64,000 bases of DNA from Youxingia wuxianensis (GTDB lineage Bacteria; Bacillota; Clostridia; Oscillospirales; Ruminococcaceae). How positions within the stretch are numbered: the stretch's first letter is position 1; every line of letters starts with the position of its first letter. Under the pieces are notes generated by a model that was not told where the DNA came from, ran no database searches, and worked only from the letters and a program-made list of their open reading frames with translations. Both the position numbers and the translations under genes were made by a program. Below are positions 51,684-60,868 of this stretch, piece after piece. The stretch is taken from the NCBI RefSeq assembly GCF_014385085.1, contig NZ_JACRTD010000006.1:62001-126000 (forward strand), in the 5' to 3' direction.

Positions 51684-51856
51684 ATTTCACTTGTGCAAAT
51701 AGTTTGACATTTAGAAATATTTTCCTTAAATATTCCCATAATTTTCTGCATATTCGACGAAAACCAACCTGGTTTCTTTGGGGACAACCAGTGATATTTA
51801 CCAAATTTTTTGTTAATTTCCATCAAAACTTCTCTCGGCCTTATTCTGTGCCGAAT

Positions 51857-51898
51857 ACAAACGCGCCCCGGATCGAAAAGATCCGGGGCGCGTTTGTA
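51857..51898 (-). terminator. Terminator after the flippase-like gene
   Basis: An 18-bp perfect stem (ACAAACGCGCCCCGGATC and its complement) with a 5-nt loop, just past the stop of the membrane protein gene. Confidence 0.85.
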
Positions 51899-51907
51899 CA
51901 GTTTGTC

Positions 51908-52969
51908 TCAGCCGCATTTTTCCAGGCCGGACGCCAATTCATATTCTTTTTCAAGCTTTGAAAGCCGGGGCTTTTCCTTAATAAACAACGCTGTGAAAAA
52001 CATCCCTGCGCAAATAGGAAAATAAAAAGTAATCAGTCTCCACAGCGCAAGGGAAATACTGAGCAGCTGCTGGGGGAAAAACATAGCGAACATGGCGTGA
52101 AATCCAAGTTCCGCTCCACCCGCGGCGCCTGGCAGCGGTACAAACGAAGTCAGGTTCAGTACAAACGCCTGGGCGGAGATAATCGAAAATATCGAAGCAT
52201 CCGATAGACCGAACGACCGATACAGCGCATAAGGTATCAAGAAAAAAGCAGTTAACTGTACTATAGATAATAGTCCCATTTTTAGTATTAGCCAAGCGTT
52301 TCCCTGCATGGCTAAGAAAGCTTCGTAAAATCCGTCCATCTCCTTTTTCGCCTTGTTTTGGAGGACTTGTTTCTCCTTCACCAGTCGCATTTTTGCCAGA
52401 AGATGGATCCCTGCGTTTACAACTTTTCGGGCGCCGGCACCAAAAAAGCATATGCACATCAGCCCGGCGATCACCAGTAGATTTACCCCAAAGCCTGCCA
52501 GGACTAAATAGCCCAGCCCGGATACGCTTTTGGAAAACATAGAAAAATGGAATATCAGCGTTACCAAAGAATAAATCGTCAATATAAACTGATAAACAAT
52601 AAACTTTACAATCAGCGCACAGCTGGAAATTCCCAGCGGAACCCCCGTCTTTACCATATGATATGCCTGCATAGGCTGACCGCCGCTTGCAAAGGGGGTA
52701 ACACAGTTAAAAAACTGCCCGATCATGGAAGTTTTAAAAGAAGTGCTGTACCTCTGCCGGGGATAAAACCTTTTTACCGCCACATGCAGACTAAGTCCTT
52801 CCAGCAGCCAGTAGACCACCATCAGCCCTACCGCCGCCGCCAGCCATACCGGGTTTGCGGACAAAGCCGCCTGCAGGAGATTTCCCAGTCCATCGGTCTT
52901 TGCAGTATACACGATAAGCCCTACAAAAACCGCGGCGATAAAAAGTACGTTCCACTTTCCTATTTTCAT
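51908..52969 (-). CDS. UPF0104 / LPG-synthase transmembrane-type flippase-like protein
   Basis: A 353-residue polytopic membrane protein with about eight helices, related to the flippase half of MprF. It has the family segments FFNCVTPFASGGQPMQAYHM and LNLTSFVPLPGAAGGAELGF. Such proteins move lipids across the membrane and often sit beside glycolipid glycosyltransferases, as here: the ATG overlaps the glycosyltransferase stop (ATGA). It may flip the glycolipid made by that enzyme. The substrate is inferred only from context. Confidence 0.8.
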   Translation of the reverse strand: MKIGKWNVLFIAAVFVGLIVYTAKTDGLGNLLQAALSANPVWLAAAVGLMVVYWLLEGLSLHVAVKRFYPRQRYSTSFKTSMIGQFFNCVTPFASGGQPMQAYHMVKTGVPLGISSCALIVKFIVYQFILTIYSLVTLIFHFSMFSKSVSGLGYLVLAGFGVNLLVIAGLMCICFFGAGARKVVNAGIHLLAKMRLVKEKQVLQNKAKKEMDGFYEAFLAMQGNAWLILKMGLLSIVQLTAFFLIPYALYRSFGLSDASIFSIISAQAFVLNLTSFVPLPGAAGGAELGFHAMFAMFFPQQLLSISLALWRLITFYFPICAGMFFTALFIKEKPRLSKLEKEYELASGLEKCG

Positions 52970-54072
52970 GCGGATATCCCCTTTTCCCGAACAGCTTTGC
53001 AGTGGGCTGGAAGCGATTTTTCAGAATGCCTTGTCTCCTGAATAAGGCAGGTGTAAAACTCCTCCCACATGGAAAGCACATGAGATGCGTTATAGAACAT
53101 ATGCCCCCGGTGGGCAGCTTCTTTTGCCGCTTTGTAATAGTCCGGATCGTCTTTCATCCGGCGCAGGCAGTTCTCAAATCCCTGGTTGTCGCTGGCTTTC
53201 AAATAAAAATCCATCAAAATTTTCGGATACACATCAATGTCCCGGAGCAAAATCGGAGTGTTGCAGCTCATGGCCTCCAAAATCGTCATTGGAAACAGCT
53301 CCCCATAGGACGGCAGAAACATAACGTCTCCTATATTATAAATTTCATTCATCTTCTCCCTGGGAACCATCCCTGGAAATACCAGATTCGGCGGAGGGCT
53401 TTTCAGCAGCCGAGAAATTTCCTCATATCCATCGGTCATTTTTCCGAAGGAAAATCCGCCGGCCCACAAAAACTGCATCTCCGGCAGCCGGTTGGCTATC
53501 TGTGCGAAATCCAGCACTCCTTTTCGGGTTTGGAGCTGACCGGTACAGATGACGGTAAATTTGTCCGGACAAAGTCCCCATTCCTGGCGGAGTTCCTTTT
53601 TGCGCTGCTGGGACAGAGGATAAAACTCCTTTTCTGAGACGTAGTTGGGAATATACGAAATTTTTTCTTTTGGAATCCCGTAAGCGGCCAGTTTATCAAT
53701 AAAAATCGGATTTACCGTCACCAGCCGATCCATACTTTTATAAAATGTGATTAGATACTGGTAGAACACCTTTTTGGCAATAGGGGACAGTTTTAGGCTG
53801 TCCTCAATGGTTTCCGGCAAAAAATGAACATACCCTACGGTTTTCCCCCTCATTTTCGCCAAAGGGAGCGTAAGAAAATATCCAAAATTCACCGTATGAT
53901 AATGGGTAATGTCCCCTCCGCCTTTGTGATTTTCCGTTACAGTAAACTGTTTGGACAGACCTTCTTTCACCAAGCGCACCTGCTCTTTGTAGGCGGAAAG
54001 CACCCCATGCCCTTCTACCATATCTGCATGAGACTTCATATTAATGGTATATTTCTTCATACAATCGCTCAT
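52966..54072 (-). CDS. GT4-type glycosyltransferase, probably acting on a diacylglycerol lipid
   Basis: A 368-residue GT-B fold enzyme. The C-terminal donor domain has CTGQLQTRKGVLDF and the retaining-GT EX7E motif in YGELFPMTILEAMSCN. The N terminus opens MKSHADMVEGHGVLSAYKEQ and has HYHTVNFGYF, resembling the mono- and di-glycosyl-diacylglycerol synthases of Firmicutes that make lipoteichoic acid anchors. No signal or membrane helix is seen; it would bind the membrane peripherally. AAAGGAG lies 9 nt before ATG 54072. It is translationally coupled to the downstream flippase-like gene. Confidence 0.78.
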   Translation of the reverse strand: MSDCMKKYTINMKSHADMVEGHGVLSAYKEQVRLVKEGLSKQFTVTENHKGGGDITHYHTVNFGYFLTLPLAKMRGKTVGYVHFLPETIEDSLKLSPIAKKVFYQYLITFYKSMDRLVTVNPIFIDKLAAYGIPKEKISYIPNYVSEKEFYPLSQQRKKELRQEWGLCPDKFTVICTGQLQTRKGVLDFAQIANRLPEMQFLWAGGFSFGKMTDGYEEISRLLKSPPPNLVFPGMVPREKMNEIYNIGDVMFLPSYGELFPMTILEAMSCNTPILLRDIDVYPKILMDFYLKASDNQGFENCLRRMKDDPDYYKAAKEAAHRGHMFYNASHVLSMWEEFYTCLIQETRHSEKSLPAHCKAVREKGISA

Positions 54073-54172
54073 AATTTTCCGCTCCTTTTCTCATCTGCCC
54101 CAAGTATAGCAGGGACAGGTAAAGTTCCTCTAAAATATAGATAAACAAATCCTAAACAGCAGGTAAAAAAAT

Positions 54173-54202
54173 CAGGTCCTCGTTTATATAAACGAGGACC
54201 TG
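54173..54202. terminator. Perfect 30-bp palindromic terminator
   Basis: CAGGTCCTCGTTTA and its exact complement flank a TA centre. On the minus strand the structure runs into ATTTTTTT, so it ends the two-component operon. Confidence 0.8.
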
Positions 54203-54214
54203 TCCCAGTTGTCT

Positions 54215-54907
54215 TCAAATTTTAAAACGATATCCCGCGCCCCATACAGTTTCAATATAGCGGGGCGTACTGCTGTCTTCCTCTATTTTATCCCGGATCC
54301 GGTTGATATGTACCGTTACTGTAGAGGTATCCCCCAAGCAGTCTACCCCCCAAATCCGATCCAACAAAGTATCTTTAGAAAACACAATGTCCGGGTTGGA
54401 TGCCAAAAATAAAAGCAGCTCAAATTCTTTGTTTGCAAGGAAAACTTCTTTGTTTCCCACATAAACCCGCCGGGAGGCGGGCAAAATTTTCAAGTCGCCA
54501 ATACTTACGGCGTCCCGTTCCGTTTTTCCTCCCAGGGCTGTCAGCCTTTCATACCGGGCAAGATGAGCGCCTACTCTTGCCACCAGTTCGCTTGGACTGA
54601 ACGGTTTTACAATATAATCGTCCGCTCCCAGCCCCAATCCCCGGATTTTATCAATCTCTTCCTTTTTTGCTGTGACCATGAGAATGGGAATTTCCAGCTG
54701 GCGGCGAAGATTTCGGCATACCTCAAATCCGTCTATTCCCGGCAGCATCAGATCTAAAAGAATTAAATCGAACTTTCCGGAAAGCCCTTCCTTAAGGCCC
54801 TCGTCCCCGGAGAATGCTATCTTAGTTTCATACCCGCTGATCTCCAGGTAATCCCTTTGCAGTTCTGCGATACTTGGATCATCCTCGATAATCAGAATCC
54901 GTTTCAT
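54215..54907 (-). CDS. OmpR-family response regulator
   Basis: A 230-residue DNA-binding regulator. The receiver domain has the acidic pair EDD (8-10), phospho-acceptor Asp52 (LLDLMLPGIDG) and Lys in VKPFSP. The C-terminal winged helix has the typical ANKEFELLLFLASNPDIVFS and VTVHINRIRDKIEEDSS. Its gene start overlaps the end of the kinase gene by 29 bp. Sequence resembles the VanR/cell-envelope class, but the regulon is unknown. Confidence 0.93.
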   Translation of the reverse strand: MKRILIIEDDPSIAELQRDYLEISGYETKIAFSGDEGLKEGLSGKFDLILLDLMLPGIDGFEVCRNLRRQLEIPILMVTAKKEEIDKIRGLGLGADDYIVKPFSPSELVARVGAHLARYERLTALGGKTERDAVSIGDLKILPASRRVYVGNKEVFLANKEFELLLFLASNPDIVFSKDTLLDRIWGVDCLGDTSTVTVHINRIRDKIEEDSSTPRYIETVWGAGYRFKI

Positions 54908-56369
54908 TGTCCCCCTCCTTTTCCAGCGGCAGCCAGATCAAAATGGTCAAGCCGGCCTGGCTGCGGGCGCAAATCGTTCCTTTGTGAGCCTGGACAATCC
55001 GTTTGGCAATGGCCAGCCCCAGTCCGCTCCCACTGCTGGGATTGGTACGGGATTTATCACACCGATAAAAAATATCAAACAGCCTGTCAACCGCTTCCTG
55101 GGCTACTCCTGGCCCGTCGTCCGCCAAAGAAATGGCGGCGCCGAATTTATCTGTCCACAACGTAATCTTTACTGTTGCGGTTTGCTTATTTGTATATTTT
55201 GCGCTGTTTTCCAAAAGATTAAGCAGTACCCAGCGCATTTGTTCTCCGTCCAGCTGTACAAATACATTTTCCTGGGCGCGCACATCCAGCTCGATACGCA
55301 GGCCTTTTCTCAAAAATTCTTCCTTTACCCCCAGACAAAACCACTCCAAGTATTTGCGCAGCTCCACCTTTGTAAAATGGAAGGGAAACTGCCCTGTATC
55401 CAATTTGGAAAGCAAAAATAACCGATCCACCAGCACATCCATATCACAGGTTTTTTGATAGATGGTATCCAGATATTTTTTCTGTCTTTCCGGAGTGTTG
55501 GCCACCCCGTCCCGCAGGCCCTCTACATACCCCTTTATAGCGGTCAGAGGGGTGCGCAGATCGTGGGATATGCCGGCAAGAAATTCCCGGCGGGCCTCTT
55601 CATATTTCATCTGGTCCTGTATGGATTCTTTCAGCCGCAGACGCATCCTGTCAAAATCATCGCATACCGGTTTAAATTCATCTTTGCCTTTATACTGGAT
55701 TTCAAATTCCAAATTTCCGTCGCCAATCTCCCTGGCCCCGCTTCCCAACAAAGCCAGCGGTTCCAACAGGCTTTTAGTCACCCGGGAGGACAAAACCCCA
55801 TTGGTCATAGCAATAACAAGGAGGGTCAGCGCTAAAATTATCCATAGATAATTGCGCAGAAAAATCTCAATCTTCTGACCGATATCCATGCTGTCCTCCC
55901 CGGACAGGGTGTTTACCGCAGTCAGTACGGTGGTTTTCCCCTGCTGGGTAAAGCTTATCCTTACCAGGGCGCTGGTATCCGTCATAAATACAGCGGAGCC
56001 GTCCGCTTCCAGCAGCTTGTCTGTAATCCCTGACATCGCCTTTTCATCTTCCGGCGTCAGATTGGAACTCACCGGCTTTCCATCCTGTATCACATGCAGC
56101 CGGTATCCCACTTCACTTAACAGTTTTTCCAGCTCCTTCCATTCTCTGGCGGAGCTTTTAGATCTGGGCGTCTGATGTTCATGCCGGTAAAGATCTACCG
56201 TATTTTTAACGATGGCGATATTCTCCTGGCTGTGTACTGCGCTTTTAATAGACTCCCAATAAAATTGGGCGAACACCGCTAGTACCCCTACGGAAATCAA
56301 TACCACCAGTATGGCTGGTACAATCAGCATCAGAAGATTGGATACCACCAGTCTTTTTTTAATCGTCAT
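54879..56369 (-). CDS. Sensor histidine kinase (HAMP, HisKA, HATPase)
   Basis: A 496-residue membrane kinase. Two helices (about 12-36 and 172-192) enclose an extracytoplasmic sensor of about 135 residues with no recognised fold. Then come HAMP (about 195-250), the phospho-acceptor His269 in FLAGISHDLRTPLTA, the N box NLLENSAKYTN and the G boxes DDGPGVAQE and GSGLGLAIAKRI. It is complete. The gene precedes its response regulator and overlaps it, so the order is kinase then regulator. Confidence 0.93.
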   Translation of the reverse strand: MTIKKRLVVSNLLMLIVPAILVVLISVGVLAVFAQFYWESIKSAVHSQENIAIVKNTVDLYRHEHQTPRSKSSAREWKELEKLLSEVGYRLHVIQDGKPVSSNLTPEDEKAMSGITDKLLEADGSAVFMTDTSALVRISFTQQGKTTVLTAVNTLSGEDSMDIGQKIEIFLRNYLWIILALTLLVIAMTNGVLSSRVTKSLLEPLALLGSGAREIGDGNLEFEIQYKGKDEFKPVCDDFDRMRLRLKESIQDQMKYEEARREFLAGISHDLRTPLTAIKGYVEGLRDGVANTPERQKKYLDTIYQKTCDMDVLVDRLFLLSKLDTGQFPFHFTKVELRKYLEWFCLGVKEEFLRKGLRIELDVRAQENVFVQLDGEQMRWVLLNLLENSAKYTNKQTATVKITLWTDKFGAAISLADDGPGVAQEAVDRLFDIFYRCDKSRTNPSSGSGLGLAIAKRIVQAHKGTICARSQAGLTILIWLPLEKEGDNETDSDYRG

Positions 56370-56456
56370 ACCGGTCCCCTTCCTCTTCTCTGCATTTAAG
56401 ATAAACTTATTATACCGCCATCCCCTTACATTTGTCTAAAGAAAATCTTAAGAAAC

Positions 56457-56501
56457 TATAACAAATAGCTGCAAAACAATGTTTTGCAGCTATTTGTTAT
56501 A
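56457..56501 (-). terminator. 21-bp-stem palindrome at the end of the LacI fragment
   Basis: A perfect inverted repeat with arms at 56457-56477 and 56481-56501 (arm core AACAAATAGCTGCAAAAC) and a 3-nt loop. The LacI-fragment stop codon lies inside the right arm. No clear T-run follows, so it may terminate weakly or act as an mRNA 3' structure. Confidence 0.55.
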
Positions 56502-56893
56502 AGTGGGGATAAGCATTGCGCGCAGGGCCTTTATAAGCGCCGCAGGAATCCCGAATTACCAGTTTGGCCGGAAGTTCAATATGTTGTTTTCCAACCGTTT
56601 CTTGGGAATTTTCAATCTTATCAATTAATATTTTCATTGCCCGGGTCCCCATATCATAGATGGGGAGGTCCACCATGCTTAAATGGGGCTGAAACAGCCA
56701 CGTCCAACTATAGTCGCAAAATCCCATCAGCCCTACGTCCTGGGGGCATTTGATCCCCAGATCGGAAAATGCCGCTAAAGCGGCCAGAGTAACCACTCCA
56801 TTGGTTGCCAAAAGACAGTCAGGGTAAGGCCTGCTTTTTAAATACCCGGTCAGCTGCTTTTGTATATTATCAAAATTCCGATTGCTGTCGGTA
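56497..56893 (-). pseudogene. C-terminal half of a LacI-family transcription regulator
   Basis: About 130 codons match only the C-terminal part of a LacI/GalR regulator: CLLATNGVVTLAALAAFSDLG, CPQDVGLMGFCDY (the conserved VSVVGFDD-like region), LSMVDLPIYDMGTRAMKILID and the final LPAKLVIRDSC. The DNA-binding helix-turn-helix and the first ligand-binding half are missing. Upstream the frame runs into the antisense of the sugar-binding lipoprotein, so the break lies near 56893-56900. Not functional as a repressor. Confidence 0.8.
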
Positions 56894-56896
56894 TAA

Positions 56897-57830
56897 AAAA
56901 CTAAAAAAATCATTGCGGGACTGTTGACACTCACCCTGCTGGTCACTTTGATCGCAGGCTGTGGCCAGTCCTCCGACCCTGCTGAAGACAACAGCACGGC
57001 TGCGCCGGCCGATGAATCCCCGGAACCGTCAGAGGATCCGGATACCGAAAAACTTGTTATAGGCTATGCTGCAAAATCCGCCACCAACACTAGTTTTATG
57101 ATTACAAATAACGGCTGTGAACAGGCCGCCAAGGACCTTGGGGTCGAATTGATTATGCTAGGGCCCCCGAAGGATCAGGATGTTGCGGGTCAGTTGGCGG
57201 TTATTGAAGATCTGGTGAACAGAAATGTGGACGCTTTGGTAATTGCGGCCGCCGATTCCTCCGCCGTAGTTTCCGGCGTACAGAAAGCCAATGCTGCGGG
57301 AATCCCCGTAATCGCTATTGATACCGCCATTAACGGCGGTGAAATCGCTTCCTATGTAACCACCGACAACCTGGCTGCCGCCGCCTTGGGCGCGGAATGG
57401 ATGGCGAAAGCCCTGGACGGCAAAGGCAACGTGGTCATGATCAACGGCGTTTTGGCCCAGAGCGTAGGTTCTGAAAGAAGAGACGGATTTTATAACTATA
57501 TGGCGGAAAATTTCCCTGATATTAAAATTGTTGCGGAAGTAAACTCCGAGTGGCAGGCGGACAAGGCTATGTCGGGAATGGAGGATGCTTTAAGAGCTAA
57601 TCCGGATATTGACGGCGTTTTCTGTGCCTGGGACGCAGGTACTATTGCCGTTATCCCGGTGTTGGAACAGGCCGGTATCCTGGACGAAGTTGCCCTGTTG
57701 GGATTTGACGCCGCCCCTGACGCCCTCAAACAGATGAAAGAAGGCAAAGTGGATGCGGATATCGCCCAGTATCTGTTCAAAATCGGTTATCAAGGCGTGG
57801 AGGCTGCTGTGAAGGCGGCCAAAGGCGAGG
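56897..57830 (+). pseudogene. Broken sugar ABC transporter substrate-binding lipoprotein
   Basis: Codons from 56897 read KTKKIIAGLLTLTLL and on to a lipobox (LIAGC), then a Pro/Glu/Asp linker and a type I periplasmic-binding domain (KLVIGYAAKSATNTSFMITN, VIAAADSSAVV, VIAIDTAINGGEI, CAWDAGTIAVIPVLEQAG), like ribose/galactose-binding proteins. There is no start: an in-frame TAA at 56894 sits where the first codons should be. The 3' end is also lost; homology stops near 57826 at VKAAKGE, and the frame runs on into foreign sequence to 57907. No permease or ATPase genes follow. Confidence 0.8.
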
Positions 57831-60827
57831 CTAGCTGTGGGTATGTGTTGCGGGGATCGTTGCGGTTTCAAGCACCTTCTTGCAGACGGTGCATTCCTTA
57901 TGCTTAGTGCCGTCGGCGGTTTCGGTAGCTGCCGTGTCAATGATCCACTCGCTGGCGCTGTGAGCCGCAATATCGGCCTTGTCGCCGCACTCGCACTCGT
58001 GCCAGTGATTGGTGTCGTCATACTTCCAATCCGTACCGTAGCTATGCTCATGGGGGGCTGTCAACGCCGGGAAGGTGTAGCTGACCTTACCATCCGCATA
58101 AGTTGCCACATAGCCGTTGACGGTGTAGAGGCAGTTTGCATCGAAGCTATAGCCCTCCGCTGCCGTCACAGGGATGGAAACGGTGTAGGCACCTGCGCCA
58201 AACTTGCCGTCCGTCACCGCAGGAGACCATTCCGGTTTGCCAACGGTGTACAGGGTGTTGTTAGCTCCGGTGGCCGAAGTTGCGGGAGCTTCGCCGTATT
58301 TCGGGGCGGTAACCGTCAGCGCAACACTGCTGATCTTGCTGGTAGCGGCTGCATCGGGTGTCTGATACATCGCGAGGACACCATGTCCGAGAAAATCAGT
58401 ACAAGTCTCAGCGTCTCCACCGTCTGTAACCGTGTAGGAAACATTATACTTCTTTGTAATCTCTGTAATGTCAGTGCTTTCACCAAGCTTCAGCCATACC
58501 AAATAGAAATACTTCTGATTCGGCTTTACCTTGTAATCAGGATCAGTTACTTCCGTTGAAATGTCGTTTTCGTATACATTGTACGTAAACGTAACGTTTT
58601 CCGGAAGGGTGGTGCCTACAAGTTCGGCTACCGGAAGGCTCTTACCGATCTTGTCATTCAGCGTAGGCAGTTTAACCTTAACCTGCAAACCGGGTCTGAC
58701 AACAGTATTATCCTTCAGCTTGAAGGTAGCAGTCAGGGTTGTGCCTCCGTCAGCAAGCGTATAATCGCCTACAACTTCAGCATTACTTGAGGCAAAAATT
58801 TTATCGCTATAGATTCTATCCCCATCAAACGCAAACCCTGTATCTGCCTTAAAGGTCACAGTGCCTTTGTAGATTTCGCCGCTTTCAAACGTAGTTACAT
58901 CGGTGTCGTCCATGTTCTTCCAAACAATGTGCTCCACCTTGTAATTTGCGCCGCCAATCTCTACCCATTCTGCCGCTGTGTAGTCGCCGGGATGTTCACC
59001 GGCAATCGGGCTGCGCAGATAAGCCAACACAGAGGTGATGCTATCTTTTCCGCCGTCAATCTCATAATTGCACTTGGTGCACTTGTACTTACCAGTAGCA
59101 TCATTGTATTTCCATGTATGCGGCTCTTTTTCCTGTGCGCCGCAGCTGTACTCCCGGAAATGGACGTTGCCGGTGCTGGCAATTTGCCATTCGCCGCTGA
59201 AAGTGTGTTTATGTAGAATGCGCACACTCACAAGGACAGTCATCGTTTTGCCGTCGCTGGTGATGCCGGTAGAACTGCCCCAGTAATCGCCAATCAGCGT
59301 CACGTTGGTATTGGTATCAAAAACATAGCCGTCTTCTGCCTTCAACGTTACCAATGCGCGATAGGAGGTGCTTTCTACTGCCCCGGTCGCAGGAATGTCT
59401 CTCCATTCCGTAGTGACAGCGCTGACACCGGTGTTGGTGCCGGAGAGCGTGAAGTCACCTGATGTATCCCCAACCTTCAATTCAGGGACGTTCAGTGCCA
59501 CGCTGTCGATGGCTGTGTCTCCCGGGAAGTTCACAAAAACACGAAGCGTGTTTGTCGAGCCGCCAAAGGTGTCTGCCATCCAGAAGTCACCGCCAGTGAC
59601 CGTCACATTATTCTCTATATCAGACGAAAAAACAAAACCTTCGTTTGCCTTAAAGACATACATTACCGTATAACTTTGATTTGAGTTATACAGTGTGTCT
59701 TTGTCTTTAATCGTATCTGATGTATTGTTCAGGCCCTTATAAACGAAGAAATTATCTAAGACCATCTTGTTATTTGGACTGTAACTGCACGCCAAATCTG
59801 AAAGGGTTTTGCGCTCATTCAGAGATTTGACGGTCAGGCTGGCATTATCGATAACCGTAGGGTTGTCAACGCCGGTAGGTGTAACTATGAGCTTTTTCTG
59901 TGTCTTACTAACAGAACCGTCAAGAACGGTGTTTGCGCTCATATCATAAAACTGGTATCCCGCGGCCAACAGATTGGAAAGCGGCTTGCCATTTGCCATC
60001 TTCATACCACCCTCAAAGGTTCCTCCGGTCAGGTGGATCGCATTGGCAACATTATCATCGTCTACATAAAGCGCACAGGAGTTTTCATTTCCCTGATGAT
60101 TGGTGATATTATTGACCTGCTTAATTGTACCTCCTGAAATATTCAGCGCTGTGCCTGTAGCTAAGTTGTTGCTAAAATAAATTGCAGAAGTGACTTCATC
60201 ACTCATGTCATTGTAGCCATAAATGTAGCCGCCTTTAATATTGGTGACGCCGCCACTGATCCCAATCGGTCTTGTCGAAATATTAGAATAAATACACTGA
60301 ATGCCATTCAGCGTAACGCTGCCATCAATGGTCAGCTCACCGCCCCAGTTGTAGATGATCGAATTAACCGTCAAAGGCGTATCGAAGTCCACCCGGATAG
60401 AACCGGTTCCGGTAATTTCAAGGGACGATTTGCTCTCCACATCAATTAGGTTGCTAAATATATAATCATCTTCACTCTCGACACGAGGTATAAACCAAAT
60501 ATCTGTAGCAATTTCCAAATGGTGGTTTGCGCCGTACGGAATGTCTATCGCAGGCTTGGCAGATTCAAAGTCTCTCCCGACTTTCAACAAACGAGCCGGA
60601 ACGCCTTCGACAGTCACATCGTTATCCATCCCGACTACTTTAATATAATAACTTGCCCGCGTTTGCAGAAGGCGCTTCATCTCATCATAGGTCGAAACGC
60701 AGTAGGGGTCACTCTTTGTGCCGCTGCCTGTCGTTGCACCGCTGCCATCTGCTGCAAAGGCCATTGTGGGGAACAGGCCCACCACCATGACGAGGCAGAG
60801 CAGGATGCTCAGTATCTGTTTTCTCAT
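57831..60827 (-). CDS. Large secreted surface protein, C terminus cut off
   Basis: 998 codons. A signal peptide (1-25, ending AFAA) is followed by a parallel-beta-type region (about 90-300, runs of NISGGTIKQV and LTGGTFEGG strands). Several beta-sandwich repeats follow, each with an ED-rich GYVFDTNTN or GFAFDGDRI motif. Two Cys/His zinc-ribbon-like modules come near the middle and end (CTKCNYEIDGG, and HECECGD with CTVCKK). The last module ends abruptly in THTHS then TAG at 57831, at the junction with the lipoprotein fragment. Any wall-anchor motif is therefore missing. It follows the pseudo-receiver gene by 41 bp. Confidence 0.75.
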   Translation of the reverse strand: MRKQILSILLCLVMVVGLFPTMAFAADGSGATTGSGTKSDPYCVSTYDEMKRLLQTRASYYIKVVGMDNDVTVEGVPARLLKVGRDFESAKPAIDIPYGANHHLEIATDIWFIPRVESEDDYIFSNLIDVESKSSLEITGTGSIRVDFDTPLTVNSIIYNWGGELTIDGSVTLNGIQCIYSNISTRPIGISGGVTNIKGGYIYGYNDMSDEVTSAIYFSNNLATGTALNISGGTIKQVNNITNHQGNENSCALYVDDDNVANAIHLTGGTFEGGMKMANGKPLSNLLAAGYQFYDMSANTVLDGSVSKTQKKLIVTPTGVDNPTVIDNASLTVKSLNERKTLSDLACSYSPNNKMVLDNFFVYKGLNNTSDTIKDKDTLYNSNQSYTVMYVFKANEGFVFSSDIENNVTVTGGDFWMADTFGGSTNTLRVFVNFPGDTAIDSVALNVPELKVGDTSGDFTLSGTNTGVSAVTTEWRDIPATGAVESTSYRALVTLKAEDGYVFDTNTNVTLIGDYWGSSTGITSDGKTMTVLVSVRILHKHTFSGEWQIASTGNVHFREYSCGAQEKEPHTWKYNDATGKYKCTKCNYEIDGGKDSITSVLAYLRSPIAGEHPGDYTAAEWVEIGGANYKVEHIVWKNMDDTDVTTFESGEIYKGTVTFKADTGFAFDGDRIYSDKIFASSNAEVVGDYTLADGGTTLTATFKLKDNTVVRPGLQVKVKLPTLNDKIGKSLPVAELVGTTLPENVTFTYNVYENDISTEVTDPDYKVKPNQKYFYLVWLKLGESTDITEITKKYNVSYTVTDGGDAETCTDFLGHGVLAMYQTPDAAATSKISSVALTVTAPKYGEAPATSATGANNTLYTVGKPEWSPAVTDGKFGAGAYTVSIPVTAAEGYSFDANCLYTVNGYVATYADGKVSYTFPALTAPHEHSYGTDWKYDDTNHWHECECGDKADIAAHSASEWIIDTAATETADGTKHKECTVCKKVLETATIPATHTHS

Positions 60828-60868
60828 CGTTTTTCTTCCTCCTTTTGATTGGAAATTCGTTGTCTGAT

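Noticed and set aside
51703..51731. Plus-strand TTGACA with a TAAATA 17 bp on
   Set aside because: No plus-strand gene or RNA follows within the next kilobase.
51506..51856. c-di-AMP (ydaO) riboswitch ahead of the YabE-like gene
   Set aside because: Such genes often have one, but I could not find the conserved core in the leader.
56880..57850. Insertion sequence as the cause of the two junctions
   Set aside because: No transposase frame, terminal inverted repeats or target duplication could be seen at either join.
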